Source: Pseudomonas fortuita
Lineage (GTDB): Bacteria > Pseudomonadota > Gammaproteobacteria > Pseudomonadales > Pseudomonadaceae
Assembly: GCF_026898135.2 (NCBI RefSeq)
Contig: NZ_CP114035.2
Coordinates: 3,761,501 to 3,825,500, forward strand
Length of the DNA stretch: 64,000 nt
Direction: 5' to 3'
Numbering within the stretch: position 1 is the first letter of the stretch; the number at the start of each line of letters is the position of its first letter. The notes below the pieces were generated by a model. It was given only the letters and a program-made list of their open reading frames with translations. It was not told the origin of the DNA and searched no databases. Position numbers and translations under genes: made by a program. Shown in pieces: positions 26,582 through 35,007 of the stretch.

Positions 26582-27394
26582 TTATTTCGGGTCTTCGAAG
26601 TGCCCGGCGCCGGCGAAGTTGCCGCCGTGGTAGCGCGCGGCCGGTTCGTTCGGATCCAGTGGCGGGTGCTCGGCCAGCACCTTGTCACGGTAGTCGTCGG
26701 CGCTGTCCTTGGGCACGTAACCGATGGACGAAGCCAGGCGGTTGTCCCACAGGCTTTCGCGGTTGGCCGACATGCCGTAGACGATCATGTGCCCGACCCG
26801 CGGCGCCAGCAGCGAGCGCTCGGTGAGCTGGGCGAAGTCGTCGAACGACAGCCAGGTAGCGAGCATCCGCCGGTCCAGTGGCTCAGGGAACGACGAGCCG
26901 ATGCGCAGGTTGACCGACTCGATGGCGAACTTGTCCCAGTAATAGCGGCCCAGGTCCTCGGCGAAGCACTTGCTGACGCCATACAGGCTGTCGGGGCGGT
27001 GCGCGGCGGTTGCGTCGATGGTTTCGGTGCGGTCGTAGAAACCGATGGCGTGGTTGGAGCTGGTGTACACCACACGCTTGACGCCATTGCGCCGTGCCGC
27101 TTCGTAGATGTTGTAGGTGCCAACGATGTTACCGTTGAGGATCTTGTCGAAGGTGTCCTCCACGGGTACGCCACCCGCATGCACGATGGCGTCGACGCCT
27201 TCAGTCAGCGGCAGCACATCGTTGAAATTGGCCAGGTCGCAACGCACCAGCTGTTCATGCGGCGCAGCGTGGCCCATCTCGGCGATGTCGGTCAGGCGCA
27301 GCTCGTCGGCGAAGGCGGCCAGGTGCTTGCGCAGCACGCTGCCAAGGCGTCCGGCGGCGCCGGTGATCAGCAGTCGTTTGAAAGGCTTGCTCAT
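26582..27394 (-). CDS. NAD-dependent epimerase/dehydratase, uronate-dehydrogenase-like
   Basis: A 270-residue extended short-chain dehydrogenase. The nucleotide motif is TGAAGRLG (11-18) and the catalytic pair is Y138/K142 in YGVSK, with S112/S113 in TSSNHAIGFY. Several blocks (SSNHAIGFY, RRPDS-like HRPDSLYG, RIGSSFPEP, ATWLSFDD, SIGYVPKDS) match what I recall of P. putida uronate dehydrogenase Udh, which oxidises galacturonate or glucuronate. It is therefore a Udh paralogue, but its operon lacks aldarate genes, so a sugar acid substrate is not assured. It lies 25 bp after the aminotransferase. Confidence 0.85.
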   Translation of the reverse strand: MSKPFKRLLITGAAGRLGSVLRKHLAAFADELRLTDIAEMGHAAPHEQLVRCDLANFNDVLPLTEGVDAIVHAGGVPVEDTFDKILNGNIVGTYNIYEAARRNGVKRVVYTSSNHAIGFYDRTETIDATAAHRPDSLYGVSKCFAEDLGRYYWDKFAIESVNLRIGSSFPEPLDRRMLATWLSFDDFAQLTERSLLAPRVGHMIVYGMSANRESLWDNRLASSIGYVPKDSADDYRDKVLAEHPPLDPNEPAARYHGGNFAGAGHFEDPK

Positions 27395-27419
27395 GTCTTA
27401 CCTCGAATGCTTGGTGGGG

Positions 27420-28622
27420 TCAGGACAGCGCCGCGAACGCATCGCGCAACTGCCCCAGGGCTTGTTCCAGTTCCTGCCGCGACGTGGCGAACGACAGACG
27501 AATGTAGGGCTCAAGGCCAAACGCCGAACCCGGGACGGTCGCGACCTTGCCAACGCGCAGCAGGTAGGCCGAAAGGTCGGCATCGTTACAAATGACCTGG
27601 CCATCGGGGGTGCGCTTGCCAATGAAGGCACTGACGTCAGGGAAGGCATAAAACGCGCCCTGTGGCATCTGCAATTGCAGGCCCGGGATCTGCGCCAACC
27701 CCTGTACCACCAGCGCGCCACGCGCCTGGTACTCGCGGTTGGCTTCGCGCACGAAGTTCTGCGGCCCGTTCAGCGCCGCCACGGCCGCCAGCTGCGAAAT
27801 GCTCGACGGGCAGGTGGTGGTCTGCGATTGGGTCTTGTTCATCGCCACCACCAGGTCTTTTGGCCCGGCGGCGTAGCCAAGCCGGTAGCCGGTCATGGCA
27901 TAGGCCTTGGACACACCGTTGATCAGCAAGGTGCGCTCACGCAACTGCGGGCAAGCCGTGACGAAGGACACGAACGGCTGATCGCCCAGCACGATGTGCT
28001 CGTAGATCTCGTCAGAGATGATCAGCACGTTCGGGTGCCGCTCCAGCACCTTGCCCAACGCAGCAAACTCTTCTTGGGTGAAAATCGCACCGCTCGGGTT
28101 GTTCGGCGAGTTGAGCATCACCCAACGGGTGCGTGGGGTGATGGCAGCTTCCAGCTGTTCGGGCTTGAGCTTGAAGCCCTGCTGCGCGCTGCACGGGATG
28201 ACCTTTGGCACGCCACCATTGAGCAGGGCCATGTCGGTATAAGACACCCAGTACGGCGCCGGGGTGATTACCTCGTCACCCGACTCGAGCGTAGCGAGGA
28301 AGGCATTGAACAACAGTTGCTTGGCACCATTGCCCACGCAGATTTCGTCCAGGCCATAGACCAGATCGTTTTCCCGGGCAAACTTGTCGACGATGGCCTG
28401 GCGCAACACTTCAAGGCCATTGGGCCCGGTGTAGTGGTTGTTGCCCGCGCGCATTGCCTGGTACGCGGCCTCGATAACGTGAGCCGGCACGTTGTAGTCT
28501 GGCTCGCCAAGGGCCAGGTTGATGACCGGTTCGCCCTGGGCCAGCATCTGCTTGGCCAGTACCGACACCGCCATGCTTGGCGAGCTTTTTACCGCACGCA
28601 CGCGGCTGCTTTGCACGTCCAT
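27420..28622 (-). CDS. PLP-dependent aminotransferase, class I/II (aspartate aminotransferase-like)
   Basis: A 400-residue fold-type-I aminotransferase. Visible PLP residues: N175 (NSPNNPSG), D204 (ISDEIYEH), Schiff-base lysine K239 (NGVSKAYAMTGYRLGY), and a C-terminal arginine (YIRLSFATS) that holds the substrate alpha-carboxylate. This is the AspC/subgroup-I-gamma pattern, so an alpha-amino acid or 2-oxo acid is the expected substrate, not an omega-amino acid. ATG 28622 follows the HyuB-like stop after only 3 bp. It would convert the amino acid released by ring opening to an oxo acid, or the reverse. Confidence 0.9.
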   Translation of the reverse strand: MDVQSSRVRAVKSSPSMAVSVLAKQMLAQGEPVINLALGEPDYNVPAHVIEAAYQAMRAGNNHYTGPNGLEVLRQAIVDKFARENDLVYGLDEICVGNGAKQLLFNAFLATLESGDEVITPAPYWVSYTDMALLNGGVPKVIPCSAQQGFKLKPEQLEAAITPRTRWVMLNSPNNPSGAIFTQEEFAALGKVLERHPNVLIISDEIYEHIVLGDQPFVSFVTACPQLRERTLLINGVSKAYAMTGYRLGYAAGPKDLVVAMNKTQSQTTTCPSSISQLAAVAALNGPQNFVREANREYQARGALVVQGLAQIPGLQLQMPQGAFYAFPDVSAFIGKRTPDGQVICNDADLSAYLLRVGKVATVPGSAFGLEPYIRLSFATSRQELEQALGQLRDAFAALS

Positions 28623-28625
28623 TTT

Positions 28626-30290
28626 CTAGCGCTCCTGGGCGGCGTCGAAGCCGTAGTCGTTGCGTGCCTGTTCGGCGCTGATGTAGCCCGCACGCACATC
28701 GCGTTCAACCTGTCTGGGGTCGCGCTGGCGCGGGTCACCGTAGCCACCACCACCGGGCAGGCGCAGCACCAGGCGACGCTCGGCAGGCACGAACTGCTGG
28801 CCCTTGCCGCGCAGCAGGCTGCCATCGTCCAGGCCGACAAAACCTTCGGCGCCCGCTTTGCCACCCTCCAGGCCGCGTGCCGCGTACTGGATACGGTCGA
28901 ACATGGCACTGAAGCGGAAGCTGTAACCCTCGGCCGCCGACACTTCGATCTCCTGGCCCAGGCCGCCGCGCAACTGGCCGGCGCCACCAGAGCCTTCACG
29001 CAGCTCCTTGCGCCACACCACCACCGGGCCAGCATGCTCGGTGGCTTCCACCGGCATGGTGTGCACGCCGCTGGGGAACGCCGTGGCACTGAGGCCATCC
29101 ATGGCCGAACGGGCACCCATGCCGCCACTGTTGAACATCAGCATCTCGGCATTCCGGCCAGTCGGGTTGCTTTCCAGCGGGCGCACGCTCAGGTGCAGGT
29201 TCCACAAGGCACTGGCGCCCTCGGCCGGCACTTTGCCGGGCAGGCACTTGTGCAGTGCGCCAAGCACCAGGTCGGGCACGAAATGGCCCAGCACATGGCG
29301 CACCGACACCGGCGCCGGGTGCTTGGCGTTGAGGATGCAGCCTTCCGGCGCAGTGACCTCGAACGGCGCCAACGATGCAGTGTTGTTCGGGATTTCCGGC
29401 GCGACGATGCATTTGAGGCCATAGCAAGCATAGGCCTTGGCGTAGCCCAGCGGCACGTTGATGCCGAACTGGCTCATGCCCGAAGTGCCGGTGAAATCGC
29501 TCTTGATGCCGTCGGAGCCAACAGTGAGGGTCACCACCAGGGTCACCGGCACGTCGTAGCCATCCAGGGTCATGCTGTTGGTGTAGGTACCGTGGGGCAA
29601 CGACTTGAAGCATTCAAGGGTAGCGCGGCGGCTGTGCTCCAGGATGAAGCCACCGATGTGTTCCAGGTCGTCCAGCTTGAACTCTTCGAGCATGTCCAGC
29701 AGGCGTTTGTGACCGGTCTCGTTGCACGCCGACAGCGCATAGAAGTCGCCCACTACGCGGTCGTTCTCGCGCACGTTGTTGCGCAGGATGTTGATCAGGT
29801 CGCGGTTGACCTTGCCGCGCTCGAACAGCTTCATGATCGGGATGAACAGCCCTTCCTCGTACACCTCGCGGGCATCGGGGCCAAAACCGCGGCCACCGAT
29901 GTCCACCACGTGGGCGGTACTGGCGAAGTAGCCGATCAGCCTGCCTTTGTAGAACGACGGCGAAACGATGGTGATGTCGTGCAGGTGGCCGGTACCCTTC
30001 CACGGGTCGTTGGTCACGTACACATCGCCTTCGAAGATGTTGTCTTCGCCGATGTCGTTGATGAAGTGCACCACCGCCTCGGCCATGGTATTGACGTGGC
30101 CCGGGGTACCGGTGACTGCCTGGGCCAGCATGTTGCCGGCACGGTCGAACACCCCCGCAGACAGGTCGCCGGCTTCACGTACGCTGGTGGAAAACGCGGT
30201 GCGGATCAGGGTCAGCGCCTGCTCTTCGACCACCGAGACCAGGCGGTTCCACATCACCTGCATTTGAATGTCGATCAAAGTATCGCTCAT
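28626..30290 (-). CDS. hyuB: Hydantoinase B/oxoprolinase family protein (HyuB-like)
   Basis: A 554-residue subunit of an ATP-dependent cyclic-amide hydrolase. The metal/active region NDPWKGTGHLHDITIVSP (about residues 93-110) and AHVVDIGGRGFGPDAREVYEEG match the HyuB family, which includes N-methylhydantoinase B, the C-terminal half of 5-oxoprolinase, acetophenone/acetone carboxylase subunits and caprolactamase. It follows the HyuA-like gene by 23 bp. With HyuA it would phosphorylate and open a lactam, imide or hydantoin ring, or carboxylate a ketone; family membership alone does not say which. Confidence 0.9.
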   Translation of the reverse strand: MSDTLIDIQMQVMWNRLVSVVEEQALTLIRTAFSTSVREAGDLSAGVFDRAGNMLAQAVTGTPGHVNTMAEAVVHFINDIGEDNIFEGDVYVTNDPWKGTGHLHDITIVSPSFYKGRLIGYFASTAHVVDIGGRGFGPDAREVYEEGLFIPIMKLFERGKVNRDLINILRNNVRENDRVVGDFYALSACNETGHKRLLDMLEEFKLDDLEHIGGFILEHSRRATLECFKSLPHGTYTNSMTLDGYDVPVTLVVTLTVGSDGIKSDFTGTSGMSQFGINVPLGYAKAYACYGLKCIVAPEIPNNTASLAPFEVTAPEGCILNAKHPAPVSVRHVLGHFVPDLVLGALHKCLPGKVPAEGASALWNLHLSVRPLESNPTGRNAEMLMFNSGGMGARSAMDGLSATAFPSGVHTMPVEATEHAGPVVVWRKELREGSGGAGQLRGGLGQEIEVSAAEGYSFRFSAMFDRIQYAARGLEGGKAGAEGFVGLDDGSLLRGKGQQFVPAERRLVLRLPGGGGYGDPRQRDPRQVERDVRAGYISAEQARNDYGFDAAQER

Positions 30291-30313
30291 GGTTCTGGCT
30301 TCCGAATCAGGCG

Positions 30314-32389
30314 TTAGCGGCGCACGACCAGCAGGCAGCCGTCTGGCTGGACCGTGGCGGTGAAGTTGGAGGTGACGAAGGTCGAAGTTTCGCGCTCGAC
30401 GATGATCGCCGGGCCGTCCACACGGGCACCGACCTGCAGCTCTTCGCGTGGGTAGATGCCGGCTTCGACGAAACCGCCAGCGGCCACGTCGAACACCTGG
30501 CGCCGCGTGACTTCGTGGGCGCGGTAGGCAGCGCCCACTTCTTCGATGCGTGCCACCGGCGGCAGCGGCGAACTGGCCCGGACCGACCAGCTGACGATCT
30601 CGATGTCCGGTCCTTCGATGGGGCGGCCGAAGAAGCGGGTGTAGGCTTCTTCGAAGCGCGCCTTGAACTCTACCGTGTCGGCAACGCTGAAGGCTTTGAA
30701 AGGCAGCGCGACGGGGATTTCCCAGCCCTGGCCGACATAGCGCATGAATGCGGTGCAGTCCATTTCCGGCTCGCCTTGCGGCATGCCCTGGCGCAGGAAG
30801 CCCAGCGACTCGGCTTTCATCTCGTCGATCAGGCCGTTGACTTGCGCGGCCTCGAACTCGGACAGGCGCACGAAGGCGCTGCGTACGGCCTCATAGCCGA
30901 ACGGCGCACGCAGGAAGCCAATGGCCGAGCCCACCCCGGCACCGGCCGGGACGATGAAACGCGCCACGCCCATTTTTTCGCACAGCCGCGCAGCGTGTAG
31001 CGGGCCTCCACCACCAAAGGTGATCATGGTGTAGTCGGCGATGTCTTTGCCGCTTTCCACCGCGTGCACACGGCCGGCGTTGGCCATATTCTCGTCGACC
31101 ACTTCGCACACGCCGAACGCTGCTGTGTCGGCCTGCATGCCCAGCGGCTGGCCGATCTCCCGGGCCATGGCGTTGGCGGCGTTGTCTCGGGACAGGCGTA
31201 GCGCGCCACCGGCGAAGTTGTCGGCATCCAGGCGACCAAGCAGCAGGTTGGCGTCGGTGATGGTCGGCTCCAGGCCGCCACGGCCATAGCAGGCCGGGCC
31301 AGGCTCGGACGCCGCGCTGTGCGGGCCCACGCGAATTTGGCGCATGCTGTCGATGCTGGCGATGGAACCACCACCCGCGCCGATCTCGACCATTTCCACC
31401 ACCGGGATGGAAATCGGCATGCCGCTGCCCTTCTTGAAGCGGTAGGTACGTGCAACTTCGAAGGTTTTCGCGGTTTTCGGCACCTGGTCTTCGATCAGGC
31501 AGATTTTTGCCGTGGTGCCGCCCATGTCGAACGACAGCACGTTCTCCAGCTGGTAACGGCGGGCGATGTCGGCAGCAAAGATGGCACCACCGGCCGGGCC
31601 GGACTCCACCAGGCGCACCGGAAACTCTGCTGCGCTCTGCACCGAGATGATGCCGCCGCCGGAGTGAATCATGAACACCGGGCAATCGGCGCCCTCTTGC
31701 TTGAGGGTAACCACCAGGCGGTCCAGGTAGGATTTGATCAGCGGCTTGACGTAGGCATTGGCGCACACGGTATTGAAGCGCTCGAACTCGCGCATCTGCG
31801 GCGAGACTTCACTGGAGATGGAAATCGACAGCTGCGGCAGGCGCGCCTGCAGGGCATCGCGCAGCTGGCGCTCGTGGGCGCCGTTGACGTAGCTGTGAAT
31901 GAAGCCGATGGCGACGCTCTGGTAGTTGCCTTCGGCGATGCGCTCGACCAGGGCATCGATTTCGGCCTGCGCAGGGGCAATCAGCACTTGGCCTTTGACA
32001 TTCAGGCGTTCACGCAGGGTGTAGCGGTGTTCGCGGTCGATCAGCGGCGGCGGCAGGACGATGTTGATGTCGTACTGCTCGAAGCGGTTCTCGGTGCGCA
32101 TTTCCAAGGTGTCGCGGAAGCCTTCGGTGGTGATGAAGGCTGTGCGTGCGCCACGGCGCTCGATCAGGGCGTTGGTGGCCAGGGTGGTACCGTGGATCAA
32201 CTGATCAATGTCCGACAGCGCCAGGCCTGCCTGCTCCACCACCTGGCGCACGCCAGTGAGGATGGCCCGTTCGGGCAGCTCATAGTCGGTCAGGATCTTG
32301 GTCGAATGCAGCACGCCGTTCACGTCCAGCGCGATATCGGTGAAGGTCCCGCCTATGTCCACGCCGACCCGGCATGATGTCGCAGTCAT
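30314..32389 (-). CDS. hyuA: Hydantoinase A/oxoprolinase family protein (HyuA-like)
   Basis: A 691-residue ATP-binding subunit. It shows the actin/ASKHA-type phosphate motifs GVDIGGTFTD (8-17), HGTTLATNALIERRG and FDMGGTTAKICL (about 270-281), with VEMVEIGAGGGSIA following, as in N-methylhydantoinase A and 5-oxoprolinase. ATG 32389 is preferred because AGGGG lies eight bases upstream; an ATG two codons earlier would be too close to it. First gene of the operon hyuA-hyuB-aminotransferase-dehydrogenase-FAD oxidoreductase-ThDP enzyme-aldehyde dehydrogenase. A palindromic operator and -35 box lie 56-87 bp upstream. Confidence 0.9.
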   Translation of the reverse strand: MTATSCRVGVDIGGTFTDIALDVNGVLHSTKILTDYELPERAILTGVRQVVEQAGLALSDIDQLIHGTTLATNALIERRGARTAFITTEGFRDTLEMRTENRFEQYDINIVLPPPLIDREHRYTLRERLNVKGQVLIAPAQAEIDALVERIAEGNYQSVAIGFIHSYVNGAHERQLRDALQARLPQLSISISSEVSPQMREFERFNTVCANAYVKPLIKSYLDRLVVTLKQEGADCPVFMIHSGGGIISVQSAAEFPVRLVESGPAGGAIFAADIARRYQLENVLSFDMGGTTAKICLIEDQVPKTAKTFEVARTYRFKKGSGMPISIPVVEMVEIGAGGGSIASIDSMRQIRVGPHSAASEPGPACYGRGGLEPTITDANLLLGRLDADNFAGGALRLSRDNAANAMAREIGQPLGMQADTAAFGVCEVVDENMANAGRVHAVESGKDIADYTMITFGGGGPLHAARLCEKMGVARFIVPAGAGVGSAIGFLRAPFGYEAVRSAFVRLSEFEAAQVNGLIDEMKAESLGFLRQGMPQGEPEMDCTAFMRYVGQGWEIPVALPFKAFSVADTVEFKARFEEAYTRFFGRPIEGPDIEIVSWSVRASSPLPPVARIEEVGAAYRAHEVTRRQVFDVAAGGFVEAGIYPREELQVGARVDGPAIIVERETSTFVTSNFTATVQPDGCLLVVRR

Positions 32390-32444
32390 CGTCATATCCC
32401 CTGCAGTGCTTTGTAGTTGTCTCGACCGGCTGAAACGGTCTTCA

Positions 32445-32476
32445 TGTAAGTTATATGTTGTCTTACAGGTGGTCAA
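32445..32476 (-). promoter_or_regulatory. Promoter/operator of the hyuA operon (TetR box 1)
   Basis: The palindrome TGTAAG-N11-CTTACA (32445-32467) is followed on the plus strand by ggtcaa. On the minus strand this reads TTGACC (-35, 32476-32471), then the palindrome filling the spacer and -10 region. The same arrangement, with the same 23-bp length and the same distance to TTGACC, occurs at 34109-34140 next to a TetR gene. Confidence 0.65.
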
Positions 32477-32584
32477 GCACCTATTTTCCCAAATCTCGCC
32501 TTCCTATGCCGGCTTCTGCCGGAGCGGTTCAGCGAGGCGCCAAACCGCCGCGAAGAGGCTGGCACAGGCAACACAACTGCTAGA

Positions 32585-33340
32585 TCAACCCGCAGTCTTG
32601 ACCATCCGCCCGCCACCCACCGCCTGCGCCGTGGGGAACACTTCCAGCCGCGACACATCCACCTGCCGGGGCATCTTCAGCGCCGCCAGCAGCAGCTGTG
32701 CGATGTCTTCCGGCTGGATCGACTCGTAGCCGTCATACAGCTCGCTACCCGCTGCCTGCATGCCCATCGCTGCCTTGTACAGCTGGGTCTGCACCCTGCC
32801 CGGGGCAATTTCGGTCACCCGCACCCCGCTGCCCAGCAGATCACAGCGCAAGGCATCGCAGAACAGGCTGACGCCGGCCTTGGACGCCCCGTACACCGCC
32901 GCACCAGGGTGCGGCGCGCGGCCGGCACTGGAGCCGATGAAAAACAGATGCCCCCTGCCCCGCCCGACCATGCCCGGCAACACCTGGCGCGCCAGGTGCA
33001 GCGGCGCCTTGAGGTTGATGTCGAGCATATTGTCGATTTCGGCTTCGTCGATGTCCTGGAACGCCGCACGGGTAGACAGAATGCCCGCGTTGTTGACCAG
33101 CACATCCACCGCCTGCCCTTCCAGCGCGGCAGCCAGCGACCGGTAGTCGCGCACATCCGCCTGCAAGGTGGTCACACCTGGCTCGCCAGCAAGCTCCGCC
33201 AGCGCCTGCGGGCTGCGCCCCACGGCAATCACCTGCAGGCCGGCGTCACGCAGCGCCAGCACGATGGCCTTGCCGATACCGCTGGTAGCCCCGGTCACCA
33301 GCGCGCGCTGGTAGCCCTCGGGGAATGCGACTTCAGGCAT
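32585..33340 (-). CDS. Short-chain dehydrogenase/reductase (SDR) 1
   Basis: A 251-residue classical SDR with cofactor motif TGATSGIG (about 17-24), NNAG motif in LVNNAGIL, catalytic serine in FFIGSSAG and YGASK (Y-x-x-x-K). ATG 33340 overlaps the upstream SDR gene by 8 bp; a GTG-initiated extension of seven residues is possible. It is co-transcribed with SDR 2 and shares its TetR-type promoter. Substrate unknown: an alcohol or ketone intermediate of the neighbouring pathway is likely. A degenerate REP-like stretch (32505-32575) separates it from the hyuA promoter. Confidence 0.87.
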   Translation of the reverse strand: MPEVAFPEGYQRALVTGATSGIGKAIVLALRDAGLQVIAVGRSPQALAELAGEPGVTTLQADVRDYRSLAAALEGQAVDVLVNNAGILSTRAAFQDIDEAEIDNMLDINLKAPLHLARQVLPGMVGRGRGHLFFIGSSAGRAPHPGAAVYGASKAGVSLFCDALRCDLLGSGVRVTEIAPGRVQTQLYKAAMGMQAAGSELYDGYESIQPEDIAQLLLAALKMPRQVDVSRLEVFPTAQAVGGGRMVKTAG

Positions 33341-34082
33341 AGATGTAACCCCCGCTGACAATCACGTTTTCACCCGTGGCATAGCTGTTGCGGCTACTGC
33401 CCATCATCACGATCCACTCGGCGATTTCTGCCGGCTCCGCCGCGCGACCCAGCGGGTTGGCGGCGGCCAGTTCGCCAAGGAAGCCCAACTGCTTGGCGCG
33501 CTCGGTGGCAAAACCGGCCGGCGCCACCGAGTTGACCAGGATCTGGTCCTTGGCACAGGCCTGGGCGAACGACTTGGTCAGGCTTACCACCGCAGCCTTG
33601 GTCGCCGCATAGTGGGCGTTTTGCGGGTGGGCCTTGAAGGCATCCACCGAGGTGACGTTGACGATGCGCCCGGTCACCGCCGGGGCTGCCACGTACTGCT
33701 GCATGTGGCGCACCGCCGCGACCATCATGTGGTAGGTGCCCTTGATGTTCACGGCGTTTTCCAGGTCCCACTCTTCGTCGGTGATCTCGAAGATGTCCTG
33801 GCGCGGGTAGATGGCCGCGCTGTTGACCAGGCAATGCACCCGTCCCAGGCCTTCAACGATCTGTGCGAAGGCTGCGTGGGCGGTGTCCTTGCGGGCAATG
33901 TCACCGACTGCGATTGCCACCTCCACACCCTGCCCGCGCAGCTCTTCTGCAGCTTGTACCAACAATTGCTCGTTGCGGTCGATCAGGCCGATTTTGCCAG
34001 CGCCACGCTTGACCATCAGCCGGGCTGTTTCCAGGCCCAGACCCGAGGCACCACCTACGATCACCACCGTTTGATTATCCAC
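33333..34082 (-). CDS. Short-chain dehydrogenase/reductase (SDR) 2
   Basis: A 249-residue classical SDR: GGASGLG (10-16), LVNSAAIY in place of NNAG, catalytic serine in NVTSVDAF and Y-x-x-x-K in HYAATKAAV. The aspartate in IDRNE favours NAD(H). The start is GTG 34082, with an excellent GGAGGTG nine bases upstream. Its promoter carries the same palindrome and TTGACC as the hyuA operon, so the two SDRs belong to the same regulon even though a gap of about 200 bp separates them from hyuA. Confidence 0.87.
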   Translation of the reverse strand: MDNQTVVIVGGASGLGLETARLMVKRGAGKIGLIDRNEQLLVQAAEELRGQGVEVAIAVGDIARKDTAHAAFAQIVEGLGRVHCLVNSAAIYPRQDIFEITDEEWDLENAVNIKGTYHMMVAAVRHMQQYVAAPAVTGRIVNVTSVDAFKAHPQNAHYAATKAAVVSLTKSFAQACAKDQILVNSVAPAGFATERAKQLGFLGELAAANPLGRAAEPAEIAEWIVMMGSSRNSYATGENVIVSGGYIYA

Positions 34083-34108
34083 AAGACACCTCCGCGATTG
34101 AGTCTTTA

Positions 34109-34140
34109 CGTAAGATGCCTGTTGTCTTACATTTGGTCAA
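34109..34140 (-). promoter_or_regulatory. Promoter/operator of the SDR pair and divergent TetR (TetR box 2)
   Basis: The palindrome GTAAGA-N9-TCTTAC (outer 23-bp frame 34109-34131) with TTGACC on the minus strand at 34140-34135. It shares the central GTTGTCTTACA and the TTGACC position with the hyuA promoter. It lies 27 bp before the SDR 2 GTG and 36 bp before the TetR ATG, so one bound repressor could control both directions. Confidence 0.65.
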
Positions 34141-34166
34141 ACATCAATTCGCCGACAGGTGCTGCC

Positions 34167-34757
34167 ATGCCCGCTTCCAGCCTCTCGCCCGTACCTACCC
34201 CACACGCCCGGGACCGCTTGCTGGATGCGGCCACCGCGCTGTTTGCCAGCCATGGCTACCAGGCCATCGGCCTGCGTGACCTGGCCAGTCACCTGGGCCT
34301 GCGCGCCGGCTCGCTGTATCACCATATCGATACCAAACAGGGCCTGCTGTTCGAGCTGATCGAGTCGAGCCTGACCGACCTGCTGTATGAAACCCGACAA
34401 TGCCTCAAAGGCGCCCGAGCCACCAGTGAACGCTTGCCCTGTTTTGTACAGGCCTTTGTGACCTACAGCCAAGCCAACCCGGACAAGCTGGTGTTGCTGA
34501 CGCGGGAGGCCATGAATCTGAACGAGGAGCAACTGTTGCAAGTTGAACAGTTGAAAGCTGAATACAGCGGGCTACTCAGCGACATCGTCGCCGCCGAGTG
34601 CGGCCTGACGACTCCGCGCGCGCGGTCGATTGCCCATGCAGTGCTGGGCTTGCTGTGCGGGCAGGCGCAATGGGGGACTGTAATGACCGCCAAGGAGCAA
34701 CTGGTGACCTTCGTGCAGGGCATCGTCGGTACCGGCAAAACAGCCGTACATCGATAA
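34167..34757 (+). CDS. TetR/AcrR-family regulator, probable controller of the hydantoinase/SDR regulon
   Basis: A 196-residue repressor. The HTH lies at residues about 15-62 (RDRLLDAATALFASHGYQAI ... LASHLGLRAGSLYHHIDTKQGLL), a pattern shared with fatty/aromatic catabolism TetR proteins, and a helical ligand domain follows. ATG 34167 is the first ATG after the operator; a longer open frame upstream only runs back over the SDR gene. It is divergent from the SDR pair. The same palindrome at its own promoter and at hyuA, 1.7 kb away, makes it the likely local regulator of both operons. Inducer unknown. Confidence 0.88.
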   Translation: MPASSLSPVPTPHARDRLLDAATALFASHGYQAIGLRDLASHLGLRAGSLYHHIDTKQGLLFELIESSLTDLLYETRQCLKGARATSERLPCFVQAFVTYSQANPDKLVLLTREAMNLNEEQLLQVEQLKAEYSGLLSDIVAAECGLTTPRARSIAHAVLGLLCGQAQWGTVMTAKEQLVTFVQGIVGTGKTAVHR

Positions 34758-34833
34758 AATAGAATAACAATATAAATTCTTATTCTTTTTTTAATGAAAA
34801 ATAATCCTCTATAACTCTCGCCACTGCACAGCC

Positions 34834-34857
34834 GCCAACACTTGGCCAACTGTTGGC
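34834..34857. promoter_or_regulatory. Palindrome upstream of the sigma-54 promoter (candidate activator site)
   Basis: GCCAACA-N10-TGTTGGC with an inner palindrome TTGGCCAA. It lies about 100 bp before the sigma-54 promoter of the msuE operon, the usual distance for an enhancer-binding protein site. SfnR, encoded at the end of the operon, is the obvious candidate. Binding is inferred. Confidence 0.5.
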
Positions 34858-34952
34858 AGCGCAACACCCGATCAACACGAAACGCCCGTCCGGCAACAGC
34901 AGCTCGCCTTTGAAAAGTTGCTGACTTGTTGATTTATAGGGATTTTTTAATT

Positions 34953-34968
34953 CGGCACGACGATTGCT
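34953..34968 (+). promoter_or_regulatory. Sigma-54 promoter of the msuE operon
   Basis: cGGCACG-N4-TTGCT: the -24 GG and -12 GC are in exact register with the sigma-54 consensus TGGCACG-N4-TTGCW, with a single mismatch at the first base. Transcription would begin near 34980, about 28 bp before the msuE start. Confidence 0.8.
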
Positions 34969-35007
34969 CAAGCAAAGTCCCGCTCAACCAGAACCGGAGA
35001 CCTGCCC

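Noticed and set aside
27117..30317. Plus-strand open frame of over 1000 codons opposite the hydantoinase B and aminotransferase genes
   Set aside because: It is antisense to three genes with clear family motifs, has no motif of its own and is rich in His/Gln/Arg, as expected from reading GC-rich genes backwards.
33612..34166. Apparent N-terminal extension of the TetR protein by about 185 residues
   Set aside because: The extension only reads backwards over the SDR 2 gene; the TetR HTH begins normally after ATG 34167.
15586..34757. Genomic island with integrase, tRNA end or IS boundaries around the importer/hydantoinase block
   Set aside because: No integrase, transposase, tRNA or direct repeat was found at either side; only REP elements mark the edges, so transfer cannot be shown from this window.
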